Position numbers and translations under genes: made by a program | The notes under the pieces: generated by a model | Told to the model about the DNA's origin: nothing | Seen by the model: only the letters and a program-made list of their open reading frames with translations | Databases searched by the model: none | Assembly: GCF_003073045.1 (NCBI RefSeq) | Contig: NC_037590.1 | Location: 43,998,296-44,062,295 of the forward strand | Source: Pomacea canaliculata | Taxonomy: Eukaryota > Mollusca > Gastropoda > Architaenioglossa > Ampullariidae | Length of the DNA: 64,000 bases | Reading direction: 5' to 3' | In this document: positions 47,901-58,751 of the stretch, one piece after another | How positions within the stretch are numbered: position 1 is the first letter of the stretch | Layout of the letters: each line of letters starts with the position of its first letter

Positions 47901-50805
47901 GTCAACGATGGTCACCCTTTGCGATTTATATCGGAAATACATAATATATCATGTTTGTGTGTGTTAGATATAGACAGGAAGAGAAAGAGTCAATCTGAAT
48001 GATGATGATGAATATGTCAGACTCATTTGATGTGAACTGATACAGTCTGTTCGTGCGACTTCATGTAAGTAAAAAAACCCGATTCTTGGCGTCTGTCAAA
48101 GCTTCTCAGAAGCCAGCACCGACAACCAGTTGGCCCTTGAGCCGTTGAACCTACCAGAGAGCGGCGACCAGCGGTTGAACTGGTTACTTGATCAACCACT
48201 TGCAGGGGGGAGGGATGCGCGGCTACCTCCCAGGTCCCCACCAGGTCCACAGACAGGACATTGAGGAAGTCCGCCATCCTGTACAGAGAACAGCACAGTG
48301 ACTTGATGTGTTCACTATGTACTCTATGTCTTCCGGGTCAAAGCCGGGTCAGCGACCTAAACCAGGATAACGCAAAACTCTAAAGTTTTACTAAAGGCCT
48401 CGACACACGGAAACTAAACAACCATCATTGTTCAACCATCGCCAGTACTACATCACCACTTGACGTGTTTAAACATGACTTTTGTGACATGTGATAATTT
48501 AAAATCCTTTACTTCTGATATTTGGTGATAAAATGTGTGAACGTGTGTGTCAGGTCTTCTGTTGCCACATTTATCCATCAAGCAACGACATTATTAGAAA
48601 TAATTTCTACAGAAGCATTTGTTAATCGCCGCGGCCTCTGAATTACGACTGCCATAACTAGGTACAATATTCTGTCATTATTTATGAATAAGAATCTTGA
48701 TCATGTGTGGTTTGTGTAATAAAAATTTGTGACACTGCTTCATCCTCCACTCACACGTCGGAAACGGAAAGTTCGAGTCCGTATCCTAGCTACCGGTGTC
48801 CGACTATAAGTACAATTAGCTTTTGTAAAACCTCGACCACAAAACACACACACTGAGCTCTGACCTCATGCTGCACGCGTGTGCATGTTAAAGACAATGA
48901 CTGATGGGAAGGAATTACACGGGACTAAGCCACAAATGTCATTGTTATGAAGGATCAGAGATCAAGGAAGTGAAAGAATGAAGCCTAAATGCTGCTTATG
49001 AACAAATATTGAATTAACTGGATTGTTTGATTACAGTCATCGTTAGGTTGAACTCAAATGGTCGATTCATCCCTCTAAAGGGCATCTTTCCTGTTGTTCT
49101 GTCCGAAGTCCTTCGTCCAAGAAAGTCATAGGTCATGACCTGGGCAGCAGAAGGGACAATCGTGTTGTTGAAAGAATGCGATGTTTCCCAAGTTATGATA
49201 TTTTGTGGTAATTCAGCCATTCGATACACTTGCGTTACGAAAAAGGATTAGCTGCTAATGATACTTGTTTTTGGAAATTATATGTTTATGGTCGAATTTT
49301 CCGAGAATAGGAATTGCACGTGGTGGGGTTGATTTGCCGATGATTCGTGTTTTGTTCCATCATTTTGTTGTTTGTGTGAGTGTAAATAAAATAAAGGCAT
49401 CTAGCGCATGCGTACATTCATATACACAAACAAACATGCATTATATAGACTTGACTATACCAGTAAGACAGATAAAGATGTCTTTTGTGCGCGAGAGTAG
49501 ACAGAAGGATGACATTAGTGTGACCAATAACATACTTAGTCACTTCCAAGATTTCATAGCCGTAGTCGACGACAGATTTAGAAGAACCGACGACCACGGA
49601 CAACATCAGCCTTGTTTTTCCGCTCTCCACGCTTTCCCGCTCAAATTCTACCCGGATGTCCTGAAAGACACCAGTCCGCGCTTGAGAGCACTTACAAAAA
49701 CAGACGAACCCTCCTACCAAACACCCCCTGCCCACCGACACACACACACACGCACGCACACACACAGAGAGTTAATGTTAAACAAGTAAGCTATGTTGGT
49801 TAAGGGAAGATCAGAAGAAACTTTCAAAGCAAATAAAAGATAGAGAAAAGAACCATTTTACTCGCCTGTCAGAAGAAGGGAAAGCCAAAAAAAAAAAAAA
49901 CGCAATCCGCTAAACTCAAACTATAGTAGAAATCTTTGTCGAATTTATTTTTATTGACTGGCCGGTGCAATGATGATTACCTTCAGCAGTAAAGTGAATC
50001 GGGCGCCATCTTGTCTCTGACCTCCACGTTGTGTTGGGAATCGCCAGTCGACATCCAGTCCATCGAAGCCATGTTCACGCAGGAACTTTGTGGTGGTCTC
50101 GGCGAACTCTCGTATGGATGAAGAATCGCTGACGAGAATAGAAAAGGGCAATGACCCCACGTCCCAGCCCCCCACGGACAGCATAGTCTTCAACTGCGGG
50201 TTGTTGATTTTCAGCCTTTGAATATCTTTGAACCTGAAAATCGGTGACGGGGTGAACATTTCTCCAAAACTCCCTTTTTTTTTTTTTTTTTTTTGCAGAA
50301 TGGATGTTTTATTCACAAATTGTAATCTTTTCGAAGTGTGTTTGTGCGTGTGTGTGTGTGTGTGCGCGCGTGTCTATGTGTCTTGTTCGACATTAATTTT
50401 CATCCCGTTTCTCGCAACGACTGTCTGGCCTTCTCAAAGTAAATGTCCAGTCTCCTGGCAACAGTTCTAACCTTCTTAAATCTTCTTTCACGGCTGGTTG
50501 CAGTCGGCTGCCATTTATCTGTGCACTGGCGAACACGATGTGAGTGCACAGGAAGGGGTCCACCTGCCCCGGCACAAATGTCGCCGGCAGGGGGCGATAC
50601 TGAGCCCAGCCATTGACGTAGCACACAATTCTCTGCGAAGATGCTGCCTCTGGAATTGTTAGTATTTCTTTTAAAATTATTTTTTATCTCTGGATGAGTT
50701 ACATATAAGACTCAGACATGAGTGCAATGCATGCAAGTCTGGTGTGAAATGAGTGTTCAGGCAACACCTACCTGCCAGGTGAGCTAGTAGTAACAGACCA
50801 AACAT
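44922..50805 (-). CDS. Gene C: secreted GH18 chitinase-like lectin, catalytic Glu replaced by Arg
   Basis: Eight exons, all in frame, 395 residues. In transcript order: 50772-50805 (signal MFGLLLLAHLA), 50472-50649 (RIVCYVNGWAQYRP), 49981-50233, 49536-49660, 48155-48278, 47198-47383, 46558-46677, 44922-45089 (TAA). Exon lengths 253, 125, 124, 186 and 120 equal those of chitinase B. The catalytic exon keeps MLSVGGWDVGSLPF but reads [17 protein letters not shown], so the proton-donor Glu is Arg, and strand beta-6 reads LSVDLVG in place of MAYDLHG. The final exon has GGVAVWYIDEDDFGG, so the barrel seems whole. There is no linker or CBM14. Loss of two active-site residues with an intact frame suggests a carbohydrate-binding or signalling role, as known for other chi-lectins. 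It is transcribed toward D and convergently with A, B and E. Confidence 0.9.
45240..45440. repeat. T/G-rich low-complexity tract in the last intron of gene C
   Basis: Runs of att, gtt and ttttg. The Phe/Leu/Val-rich plus-strand frames here are artefacts. Confidence 0.85.
49014..49229 (-). other. Orphan GH18 strand beta-6-like open frame inside an intron of gene C
   Basis: On the minus strand, between exons 4 and 5 of gene C, an open frame reads PSAAQVMTYDFLGRRTSD. VMTYDFLG matches the GH18 beta-6 consensus (IMxYDxxG) better than gene C's own exon 5 (LSVDLVG). A cccag acceptor precedes VMTYD, but it would enter in phase 0 whereas exon 4 ends in phase 2. It may be an exon relic, an alternative exon or chance. 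Confidence 0.3.
50275..50294. repeat. Poly-T tract just upstream of the gene C catalytic exon
   Basis: About 20 T on the plus strand, which is A on the gene strand. It lies about 40 bases from the acceptor of 49981-50233. Confidence 0.8.
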
Positions 50806-52358
50806 TTCGCCACAGAGTTACTGAAACAAAATGAACGATTCTCAATGATTGGTAATGATCTTAGTTTTTAAGCCTTGTAAAGACGGACTCACTGACGAAA
50901 ACATGGCTGATAGTAAAATAAAACTACTCCACTCTTGAAGAAGAAACACAGGTCCATAGAGAATCGAAAGAAATAAAACAGATTTTAGAAAAATGCGGTT
51001 TGTTTACGAGTGTGTGACGAGCTCACCTAATCTCACACACAAGTCATAGATAGTAAACACGTCGTCAAGAAAACAAACCGGAGCTGGTTAGTTTACCCTG
51101 AACTTGTACCCTGTTATGTAAGATAAACTTAGCAAAATTAATGTACAATCGAATTAAAATGTCAAGAAACTTATTTTATTATTGAATAATAATTTAATGT
51201 TGCTCACTCATAAAGTATTGTGTGAAGGCAAGGGGAGCACATTGAGAGACTGTAGGAAAAAAACACGAATAAAGCAGCAAAAAGAAGTCTTTCCTATTTT
51301 TCCATCTTTCGGTGACCATCTATTAACAGTAAACAATTTCTCGATCGTCCATGGTGAGAGTTTATTGCTAACCTTGAGAAAATTATACGAAACTAATTAT
51401 TTAATGCCAAACTTTGGCTTTTATATAAACCTGTTAAACGATTTAATAGCAGATTTATTAGGGAAATAATACTATTATGCAGTCTTGTATGATAACCATC
51501 TCTCTACAAATAAACTTTTTATTGCAGGTCATCGGATGTTGGTCTTCCTGTGAGGACTAAATAAATCATTGGCATGTCCCCATCCCCCTATAATGTATTT
51601 TTGTCATATTTCGCTAATCTTCTTGGTATCACTACTTCTGTAAGTCCTTATTGTTTACTACACACCGTCCTGGTCCCATCTCCAAGTCATTTGTTTGTTG
51701 TTACCACTGGGGTCACGTGTTCAATCAGTATTTTTCAATGACCCCAAGAAGATGCCGCGTGCCTCTCATGTGAGCAACAGTCAGACGACCTCTGTGATGT
51801 GAACTTCACAAACTTTCAAACTCTTAATTTATTGTTTACAGGGCTGGCTGCTTGGCCACGATGTAGTCTTAGTTGCTGGCCAATGCCCCCCTACTCCAGT
51901 TTTAATTGATGAAAATATCATCAGGTTAATAGTATTTACCTGACCTTTTCATTTTTGTTTCACTCCTCTCAAATAAAACAGATATTAAAATGCCATCAGC
52001 TTGCAGCAGGTAAACCTGTAGACTCCATGTTTAACTTTCAGTTGTTTACAAATGTCTGTATTGTATGTTAACCTTCTGCTTGTAATGACAAGTTTACAAA
52101 ACAAAGTACATTGGGAAAATCGCAAACAAACAGAATGGGGAAAATGTTTATTTTATAAAACAGTTGATTTCGAGAAACTTGTCCATGACGGAAAATGTCA
52201 ACACCGATGAGAAAGGAGAACAATAGTTGCACACATGACAAAATCTCATGAGGACGACTTCACAACCACTCACTCCATTCACATTCACACTGAAGGTGCG
52301 ACAATCGTACACAGGTGTCGCCAACATTTGAGAAGAGGAAGAAAGCGGCGAGCTGTCG
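50806..52358. other. Region upstream of gene C without recognised genes
   Basis: AT-rich. The 95-codon plus-strand frame 51182-51469 has no known domain and is in AT-rich sequence. The gene C promoter should lie in the first few hundred bases, but no core element is convincing. Confidence 0.5.
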
Positions 52359-52586
52359 TTAATAGACGATAATGACATTTTTCATCAGATAAGGATTTCT
52401 GGGAAGCAGAGAACGAAGAAAGCAGATGTTGTTGATACCCGGATCACTCAGGTCTTCCTGCAAGTCTCGATGGCGACATCCTGGTGAAGTGGCTGCGGTG
52501 ACAACATCGATGTTCTCCCGCTGCGCCATACAGTCGTTCCTAGAACTTGGACTGATTACAGGAGAACACTTCCCACATGGACACGT
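52359..52586 (-). CDS. Candidate terminal exon with a CxCGxC cysteine motif, possibly P2X7-like zinc-binding domain
   Basis: The open frame starts right after a tttcag acceptor and encodes 75 residues: TCPCGKCSPVISPSSRNDC, later SPGCRHRDL, then NNICFLRSLLPRNPYL, ending in TAA. The spacing CPCGKC ... C ... CxH ... ICFLxxLL loosely resembles the cysteine-rich P2X7 intracellular domain (CxCGxC, C-x-x-H, VCLxxxVL), which also occurs in stand-alone invertebrate proteins. No upstream exon could be placed with confidence; the overlapping frame at 52540-52911 on the same strand is open but unrecognised. The resemblance is by eye only. Confidence 0.3.
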   Translation of the reverse strand, partial: TCPCGKCSPVISPSSRNDCMAQRENIDVVTAATSPGCRHRDLQEDLSDPGINNICFLRSLLPRNPYLMKNVIIVY

Positions 52587-52924
52587 CTGAAAGAAGTTTA
52601 AGGAAGCGAATTGCACGACAAATTTCACGAACACACTCTTGTCGAGAACTGGTAACTTTGAAGTGTGGGTGATTATCACAGACTCGTAACAGGCAATACA
52701 CGATCTGGCGGGTGACTGCACTTAATAAGTAATGTGTGAAAAACTCTACAATGACTAATGATTGACAGTAATGCAAGGAAACTGGGTGGGTAATTGGTAA
52801 TGTAAGGAAGGGTTTCACGTGTTCCAGAATTAAAAACTTTCTCTTGTTAAGGTTCACATGTAATTTAGCGAGCAACTCTGTGCAGCAACCCGTATGCACT
52901 AATGCATGCACTTATGGCGAGCTC

Positions 52925-53020
52925 TCACACACACACATACACGCATGCAGACACACACACACACATGTAGACACACACGCAAACGCATGGACACGCACAC
53001 ACACACATCCACATACACGA
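52925..53020. repeat. CA-rich microsatellite cluster
   Basis: Broken CA runs with cgca and tgca interruptions. Open frames on both strands here are repeat-derived. Confidence 0.9.
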
Positions 53021-54860
53021 GCGCGGGCGAGTTCAATGGGGGAGAAAAGGAAAATGAAAGAGAAGATGTGAGAGGCCTACAAATGAAGAAGCGATGAATG
53101 AAGAAGAAAAGTAGGAAATACTGGGAAGACATTCAAGAAGTGCATGTCCGGAGTCGGTGGAGTGGGCACGCGAGCAGCCAACTGTGACATCGTGTAGTCT
53201 CCGGTTCTTCCCGCTCAACGATCGCAAGAAAAGTCAGTCTGTCCTCATTGTGAGTTATCCGTTACTACACACACGATAGCGACTTCATTCAGACATTTCC
53301 TTTTTTCTGATCAACTTTATGTTTTAAAGTTTATTTCTTTTTTTTTTCCTTGTACGAAGTAGATTAACGAAGTTTCGCAACCATCTCCAGTACACTGCGA
53401 GTGTTTCATTGACCGACTTACTCAGACTGGGAATTCCCTGTATGTGTGTGTTGCAGGGTGACTTGCTATAAAGTCTTCTGTTTGTCACAGTGTGCTAGTC
53501 TCTGGAGGACAGGCAATCTTATCAAGGCGATCGACTCACAAGTTATACCAGGTGAGATAGTACAAACTACCAGACACAAACTAGCAGACTTGTTGCTCTG
53601 ACCTTTGACCGAAGAAACAGCGGATACTAAAATGTGCTTAATAGACAAAAAACCCGACTTGTGACATGAATTTAAACAAAGACTGTTCTCAGTATTATAA
53701 AATAATATGACACATTGTGCTGAGGCTGATTCGTCTCATGTAATAATCATGTGTAGAGGGAAATAATTTAAAGATGTAATGACTAATGTGTGATTGTCAG
53801 AGACATGTACCATCAACTCTATGAAACAGGGATGCTTCTGTCATCAAAAATATTTTGAACTACAATCAACTGATTGAGCAAAAATATTGAAGACAAATTA
53901 CGATCGTCTTGACAGAAATTGTAGACAACTTCAGAGATGTAGTGTAAAGACCTGTTGAGGCGTAGTTACAATAAGTGGTGGATGCTAGTGTTAACGCAAT
54001 GACTAACATTGTATACCAATGGTGATGATGGTGATGGTGGTGATGGTGGTGGTTATTGTGCTTTTCCATGCCATTTCTGTATTTTCTGAGTGTTGACACT
54101 TCACCTGTTTGTCTGTGCCTGCCACGACGACAAATCCGGTACAGTCCCAGTCCCGTGTGTTTTGCACCTTGAGGACATGTTTGCTTTGTGTCTTATGCCG
54201 GGCTGGCTTGTTTCTAATCTTCTTTTCCTAGTCTTCATCTACTCGACAACCTCGAGCATCTTCCTACTTCATTAATAGAATGATTAAGCCACGTGACTGC
54301 TCTTGCCGCTCCTCTAAAGTACACTGTACACTGTACACGGTCATCACAGACACGGGCTCTGGTGTGTACATGTGGTGGGGTGGCTGCCACTTCCACTCAC
54401 AGGTCTTTGTTTACATTTGAAGACGAGTCGTGTGCACATGTTGGGGGGGGGGGGTGGCTGCCACTTCTTTGTGTCTTATTTACATTTGAAGACGAGCCTC
54501 CACATCAAGTTCCGTGTTGATGCTGCTAATGATAATCCTCAGAAAACGTGAAATACATTCTCGAGGAGAGAGTTCTCCTGCTTGTGAACTGTACATAACA
54601 AGTGAGAGGGAGAGAGAATGCAACAGAAATAATACATACTCAAATACAGAAATAACACATAAACACTTCTAAATCCTGTTCCCTCTCCCAGTGTCAAACT
54701 GTTTTGCTGCGACCAATGATCACGTGCAGCGGCTCTGTCTAGAAATCCCTCCTCACCTCCCCCATCTTCTTCCTTGTATTCTGTCTGTTTGGGTGTTAAC
54801 CTAAAAGCTCTTTAATCCCGCATTTAGTGGTGGGAAAAAGTGTTATACAAATAAATAATA
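53021..54860. other. Intergenic DNA without recognised genes
   Basis: Contains a short gatggtggt tract (about 54019-54055) and a G10 run near 54443. A duplicated acatttgaagacgagtcg/cct stretch (about 54412 and 54481) with gtggctgccacttc (about 54381 and 54456) marks a local 75-bp tandem repeat. No coding frame is supported. Confidence 0.5.
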
Positions 54861-54869
54861 TTTTTATCA

Positions 54870-55078
54870 GTCTCTCTGTCTATATATTTAGCTATCCATC
54901 TACCTTTCCATTCATCCGTCCATCTACCTCTCTGTCTATATATATATATTTATCAATCTTTCTATCCATTCATTTATCCTCCTGTCTATTCATCCATCTA
55001 TTTCTCTATCGATTCATCTATTTACGGTCAATTTATTTCTATGTCTACCTGTCTATTCGCCCATCCATTCCTCCGCAA
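54870..55078. repeat. CTAT/CCAT tetranucleotide-rich tract
   Basis: Degenerate (tcta)n/(tcca)n runs. The Ser/Ile/Tyr-rich frame across it is an artefact. Confidence 0.9.
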
Positions 55079-55189
55079 GAGCCATAACTAAACAAAAATT
55101 TCTGTAAACAAACTGATCTGCTTCTTAATTTTCCGCAACATAAACGATTTTATTCTTTGTGACGATTTAGACTGTGCCACGGCAGGTGC

Positions 55190-55305
55190 CTTCACTAGCA
55201 ACCCAACCTAACACACCCATAGCAACCCAGCACTAACAACCTAACAACCTAAACCTAACACCCTACAACAACTAGCAACTAAACACTAACAACCTAACAC
55301 CTAGG
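55190..55305. repeat. AACCTAACAC-like short tandem repeat
   Basis: Repeats of aacctaacac / actaacaac. It is imperfect and internal, and is not a telomeric TTAGGG array. Confidence 0.75.
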
Positions 55306-55429
55306 ACTTGTCAGGCTGAGTGCACGTGTACTTACATGAGGAAATCACCGTGATAGTACTGATTGGCAGCACGTGATAACTTCCTTCTAAAATCAAATAG
55401 TTTGGGGGAGCTTTTTCTTATCTAACCTC

Positions 55430-55655
55430 GAGCTACAATCAGTATAGATCAGTATACAGCAGTACAAAGCAGCATGTAGCAGTACAGAGCCGTATATATA
55501 AGTATATAGTGGTATATAGTAGTATATAGCAGTATAGATCAGTATACAGCAGTAGAGAGCAGTATATAGCAGCATACAGCAGTATATTTCAGTATACAGC
55601 AGCATACAGAAGTATAGATCAGTATACAGCAGTATATAGAGGTATATAGCAGTCC
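55430..55655. repeat. 10-bp minisatellite of agtatatagc units
   Basis: About twenty units of agtata(c/t)agc with variants agtatagatc and agcatacagc. The Tyr/Leu/Ile-rich minus-strand frame is a by-product. Confidence 0.92.
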
Positions 55656-57968
55656 TACACAACGTCCATGCTACAGGCCAGGGTGAGTCACTGTCTCCGG
55701 TCTTCTCGCCTCAGAGAAACGAAAGTAACATTTTATTTACCCGGAAATACAGACCTGGAAGGTGTGCAAGTCTTTCAGTGCAGACAAAGTCCAGTGTCTG
55801 TGAGGTCAGCGACGACAGCGACTTGACTATCAGTGAACAGTGAAATCGAAACTACAGCTGGAGTTTGTTTTGGGTTTTTTTTTTAAATCTCATTCAATTA
55901 TAAAAATGACAGAATTTTTAATGTGAATGTTTTTTCCCCGAAAGTTTTCCTGGTAATGAAATATTCGTGGTGCTGTTTAAAGCACAGGAAAGCGGCAAAT
56001 GAGGGGGAAAGAATATGTTAATTGTGAGCGTCCTCCCGGCAGGAGGTTATTAGAACAGCCGGCTGTGCGTGTAGTTGGCATTTCAACGGCGCGACAACAC
56101 CGGAGACCAGAGGTACCACAGTGTACTTGTTTATATATTACATCCTTGTCAGTATTTCTCATGGTCAGTTCCATTTGTACCAGCTGAGTCGGTAAGAAGC
56201 TATTTATCATAACAGCAACTTTCAGTTTAGAGGATTTTATTTAATTGTCGTTAGGTTTCATTTTTGTGTTTGGAGGTCTTATTTGAAATCTTGACACTGT
56301 GTCAACACATGTGGCTATACTAACCTCTTTATCTCCGAATTCAAGTGGCCAAGCTAAGGGGCACACAGCAACACTAGCTGTGCCTCCCACAGCAAACACT
56401 GTGAGCGTTCAGGAAATTGTTAGTAGTCTCTCAGTCAGATGTTAGAGATGTTACAGTATCTCTGGGCCAGATTCTGATGAGGGCGAGGCCCCATCTCACC
56501 CTCCTGCATGTCCTTCTTCAACCAGGAGAGGTGTCAGGTATAAACACATTTAACAGCTGAGTCGAATGGGGAAGTACACTGCGCCTGACGGTTTTGAAAC
56601 GACTAGTGCGCGCTTCCTCGGGGTGCAGACGAACAGCTCAACGGACAGATAAGTATAGGTGAATATGCGAAAGTTTGAAAAATTAAGTGAGCGATATTAT
56701 TAACACATTCTCTGTCTCTCTCTCACACACACACACCACAGATAGAAAGAGAGAATGTGAACAGAAAGACATAGACGGGGTGAGAGATGGAGGCAGAGAA
56801 GGATAAAGAACACACAGATGCGAATCGTTACTGAGCGGCTGTGGACAGAGTTTCATGACAGTTTTAGTTGTTAATTAACCAGACCTTTGAATTCCTGTGA
56901 ATGAGGAAATTGTTTCTATTTCCCAGTAGCGAAGTCCTGCCTTAGTAGCTGAGAAATTAGAGCTTCTCTGTAACTGTCTCTCAGGTGAAAACTGGGAACT
57001 CAGGCTGTCCACCCGGATAGATGGTCGAGTACCCTTTGTAAGTGTTTATAAAATGTTTAAATGTTATCAGAGTAGCTGTCATTCTGTGTATGTGTGTAAC
57101 TATTTCGCAAATTTATGTGTGCCTGTCTCTTGTCTTTCATTCCCCTCTCAAACATCAACATGTGGATGAATAGATGAACAGCCTCAAACATCTGGACTGT
57201 CTTCGCTGCCAGACGACAGTCAGGGGTCACACTAACCTCACCCACCAACAGGGTTTTGCTGTGTGGTCTGTGTGAGTCAGGGTTGGATTTTCACTCTTAT
57301 CAGTGCCAAACATTCAAGCTCTTGCCAAACATTCCAGCTCTTGTCAACAGCTACTCTGTTCCACAACAGAAGAATCCGTCCGTTCCATATTCGTAATGAA
57401 GGACATTATCCTGATTCAAATTTCCAAACTGAAATGTCTTTCGTCTAAATTTCGAGCCTGTGGTCTGACTCACTCTCGTGTGTTCGCACGTGCATCGCAT
57501 GCTCATGGCAGTGTTATATTTGTTTCCAAACTCGGAAATTCAGGCGACAATTAGTTGCTGTTCCTGTCAGTAGCGGGGGTGGGGAGCAGTAACTCTCTCT
57601 CGAGACAGTGACTCAGTGACCTCTGTAATTATGTGGCAAAGCAGGATGTGTTGCATATTGCAATGTACCCGTCATTTATGTGAGAGCAAAACAAGCTGAC
57701 GAGGAGGCCAGCGTGTGCTTGAGGACAATTCACAGGACAAGACTTCACTTCCGATGGAGGAACAACAACCCAAACACCGACGCGACCAGTTCGGTTAGTT
57801 TCAGTTAAAGCAACTCCACAGACACTTGAGATATTTTTTTCTTGTCTAATAGATTTCGTGAGCTAAATGTCTAAGGACTTGGGGTCTGAACTAGAAAAAC
57901 AGTTTTTGAGAATAATTGACTAAGAAATAGGCATGTCCTCAATGTAACGTGTATTTACTCCTCTGCAG
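55656..57968. other. Intergenic DNA without recognised genes
   Basis: Short open frames only, plus a small CA run at about 56725. Nothing else stands out. Confidence 0.5.
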
Positions 57969-58751
57969 GCTAAGAAGACGCCGAAAGAAGAAAAACCAAT
58001 CAGTCATGTTGTCCAGAAAGGGAGAGAAGCGCTCCCTACAGGACTGGACTATGCTGGACGCCGAGACTCTCTTCCCCCCCACCTGGGTGAGCAGACGTAC
58101 CGCGTCCCTCCCGATGTTACTTCAACGCCAAAACGTTGTCCTGCAGGACGAGACAACACTACGTCACACCGACCGGAGTACAGTCAACGGCTGCATTTGC
58201 GCATGACGGGCGTGAAGTCAGACGACAGCGTGCGGACACGAACCAGCGGGGACTCTTTGTCTGACGAAGAGGACAGGAGAGTGCTGACAAGGGGCTACAC
58301 AAACGGCTACACTCTCGACAGCTGCAATCAAAGTCCCGCAAGAAACGGAAGCTGGCTGTACTGCGAGAAGTCTGCGAGAAACGGATGCGGTGGAGGCGAG
58401 GTAGGCTGCCAGAAGCATAAAGTAAGTAGGGATGTGTGTCCAGCAACAACCTTAAACAGACGTCCGCCGCAGGGAGAAAGAATGTGGGCAAACCCGTGCC
58501 CACCCCGAACTGGGAGACAGGAGAAAGTGCGAGTGCTTTCCCTCCGCGGAGAGCCAGGTGCGACGCGACAAGGCTCTGTTCACGTGGTGACTGCGGACAC
58601 AATCGGAGTACCTGAGCCGGCAGCTGCAGGCAGCAGCACCCAGAAGCCACTCTTCATTGTCAGCAGCATCAGCTACGACAACTACCTCAGCCGCCTGCCG
58701 GCCGCGGACAGCGGCGAGTTTCAAGGTGCCCCGCCGCCCAGACGTGGCTAA
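57969..58751 (+). CDS. Unrecognised 260-codon open frame, probably one exon of a gene
   Basis: An open frame follows a ctctgcag acceptor and runs 260 codons to TAA. It begins AKKTPKEEKPISHVV, has no ATG near its start, and is rich in charged and polar residues (GDSLSDEEDRR), so it looks like a disordered cytoplasmic region. A good donor aaa/gtaagt at 58422 is in frame and would give an exon of exactly 151 codons (57969-58421). Downstream, a different frame near 58700-58800 (FKVPRRPDVAKRG, LDILSLHERAG) also looks protein-like and ends at a gttag donor. I do not recognise a family. Long frames on the opposite strand here reflect the high GC. Confidence 0.4.
   Translation, partial: AKKTPKEEKPISHVVQKGREALPTGLDYAGRRDSLPPHLGEQTYRVPPDVTSTPKRCPAGRDNTTSHRPEYSQRLHLRMTGVKSDDSVRTRTSGDSLSDEEDRRVLTRGYTNGYTLDSCNQSPARNGSWLYCEKSARNGCGGGEVGCQKHKVSRDVCPATTLNRRPPQGERMWANPCPPRTGRQEKVRVLSLRGEPGATRQGSVHVVTADTIGVPEPAAAGSSTQKPLFIVSSISYDNYLSRLPAADSGEFQGAPPPRRG

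Noticed and set aside
48721-48810. gttcgagtcc stretch suggesting a tRNA gene
   Set aside because: No cloverleaf can be drawn around it and no A box is present.
51182-51469. 95-codon plus-strand frame upstream of gene C
   Set aside because: AT-rich, no domain, no splice or promoter context; probably chance.
55190-55305. aaccta-like repeats suggesting an internal telomere array
   Set aside because: The unit is irregular (aacctaacac) and does not match the TTAGGG repeat expected in molluscs.
55393-55662. Tyr/Leu-rich hydrophobic frame resembling a membrane protein
   Set aside because: It comes entirely from the 10-bp agtatatagc repeat.
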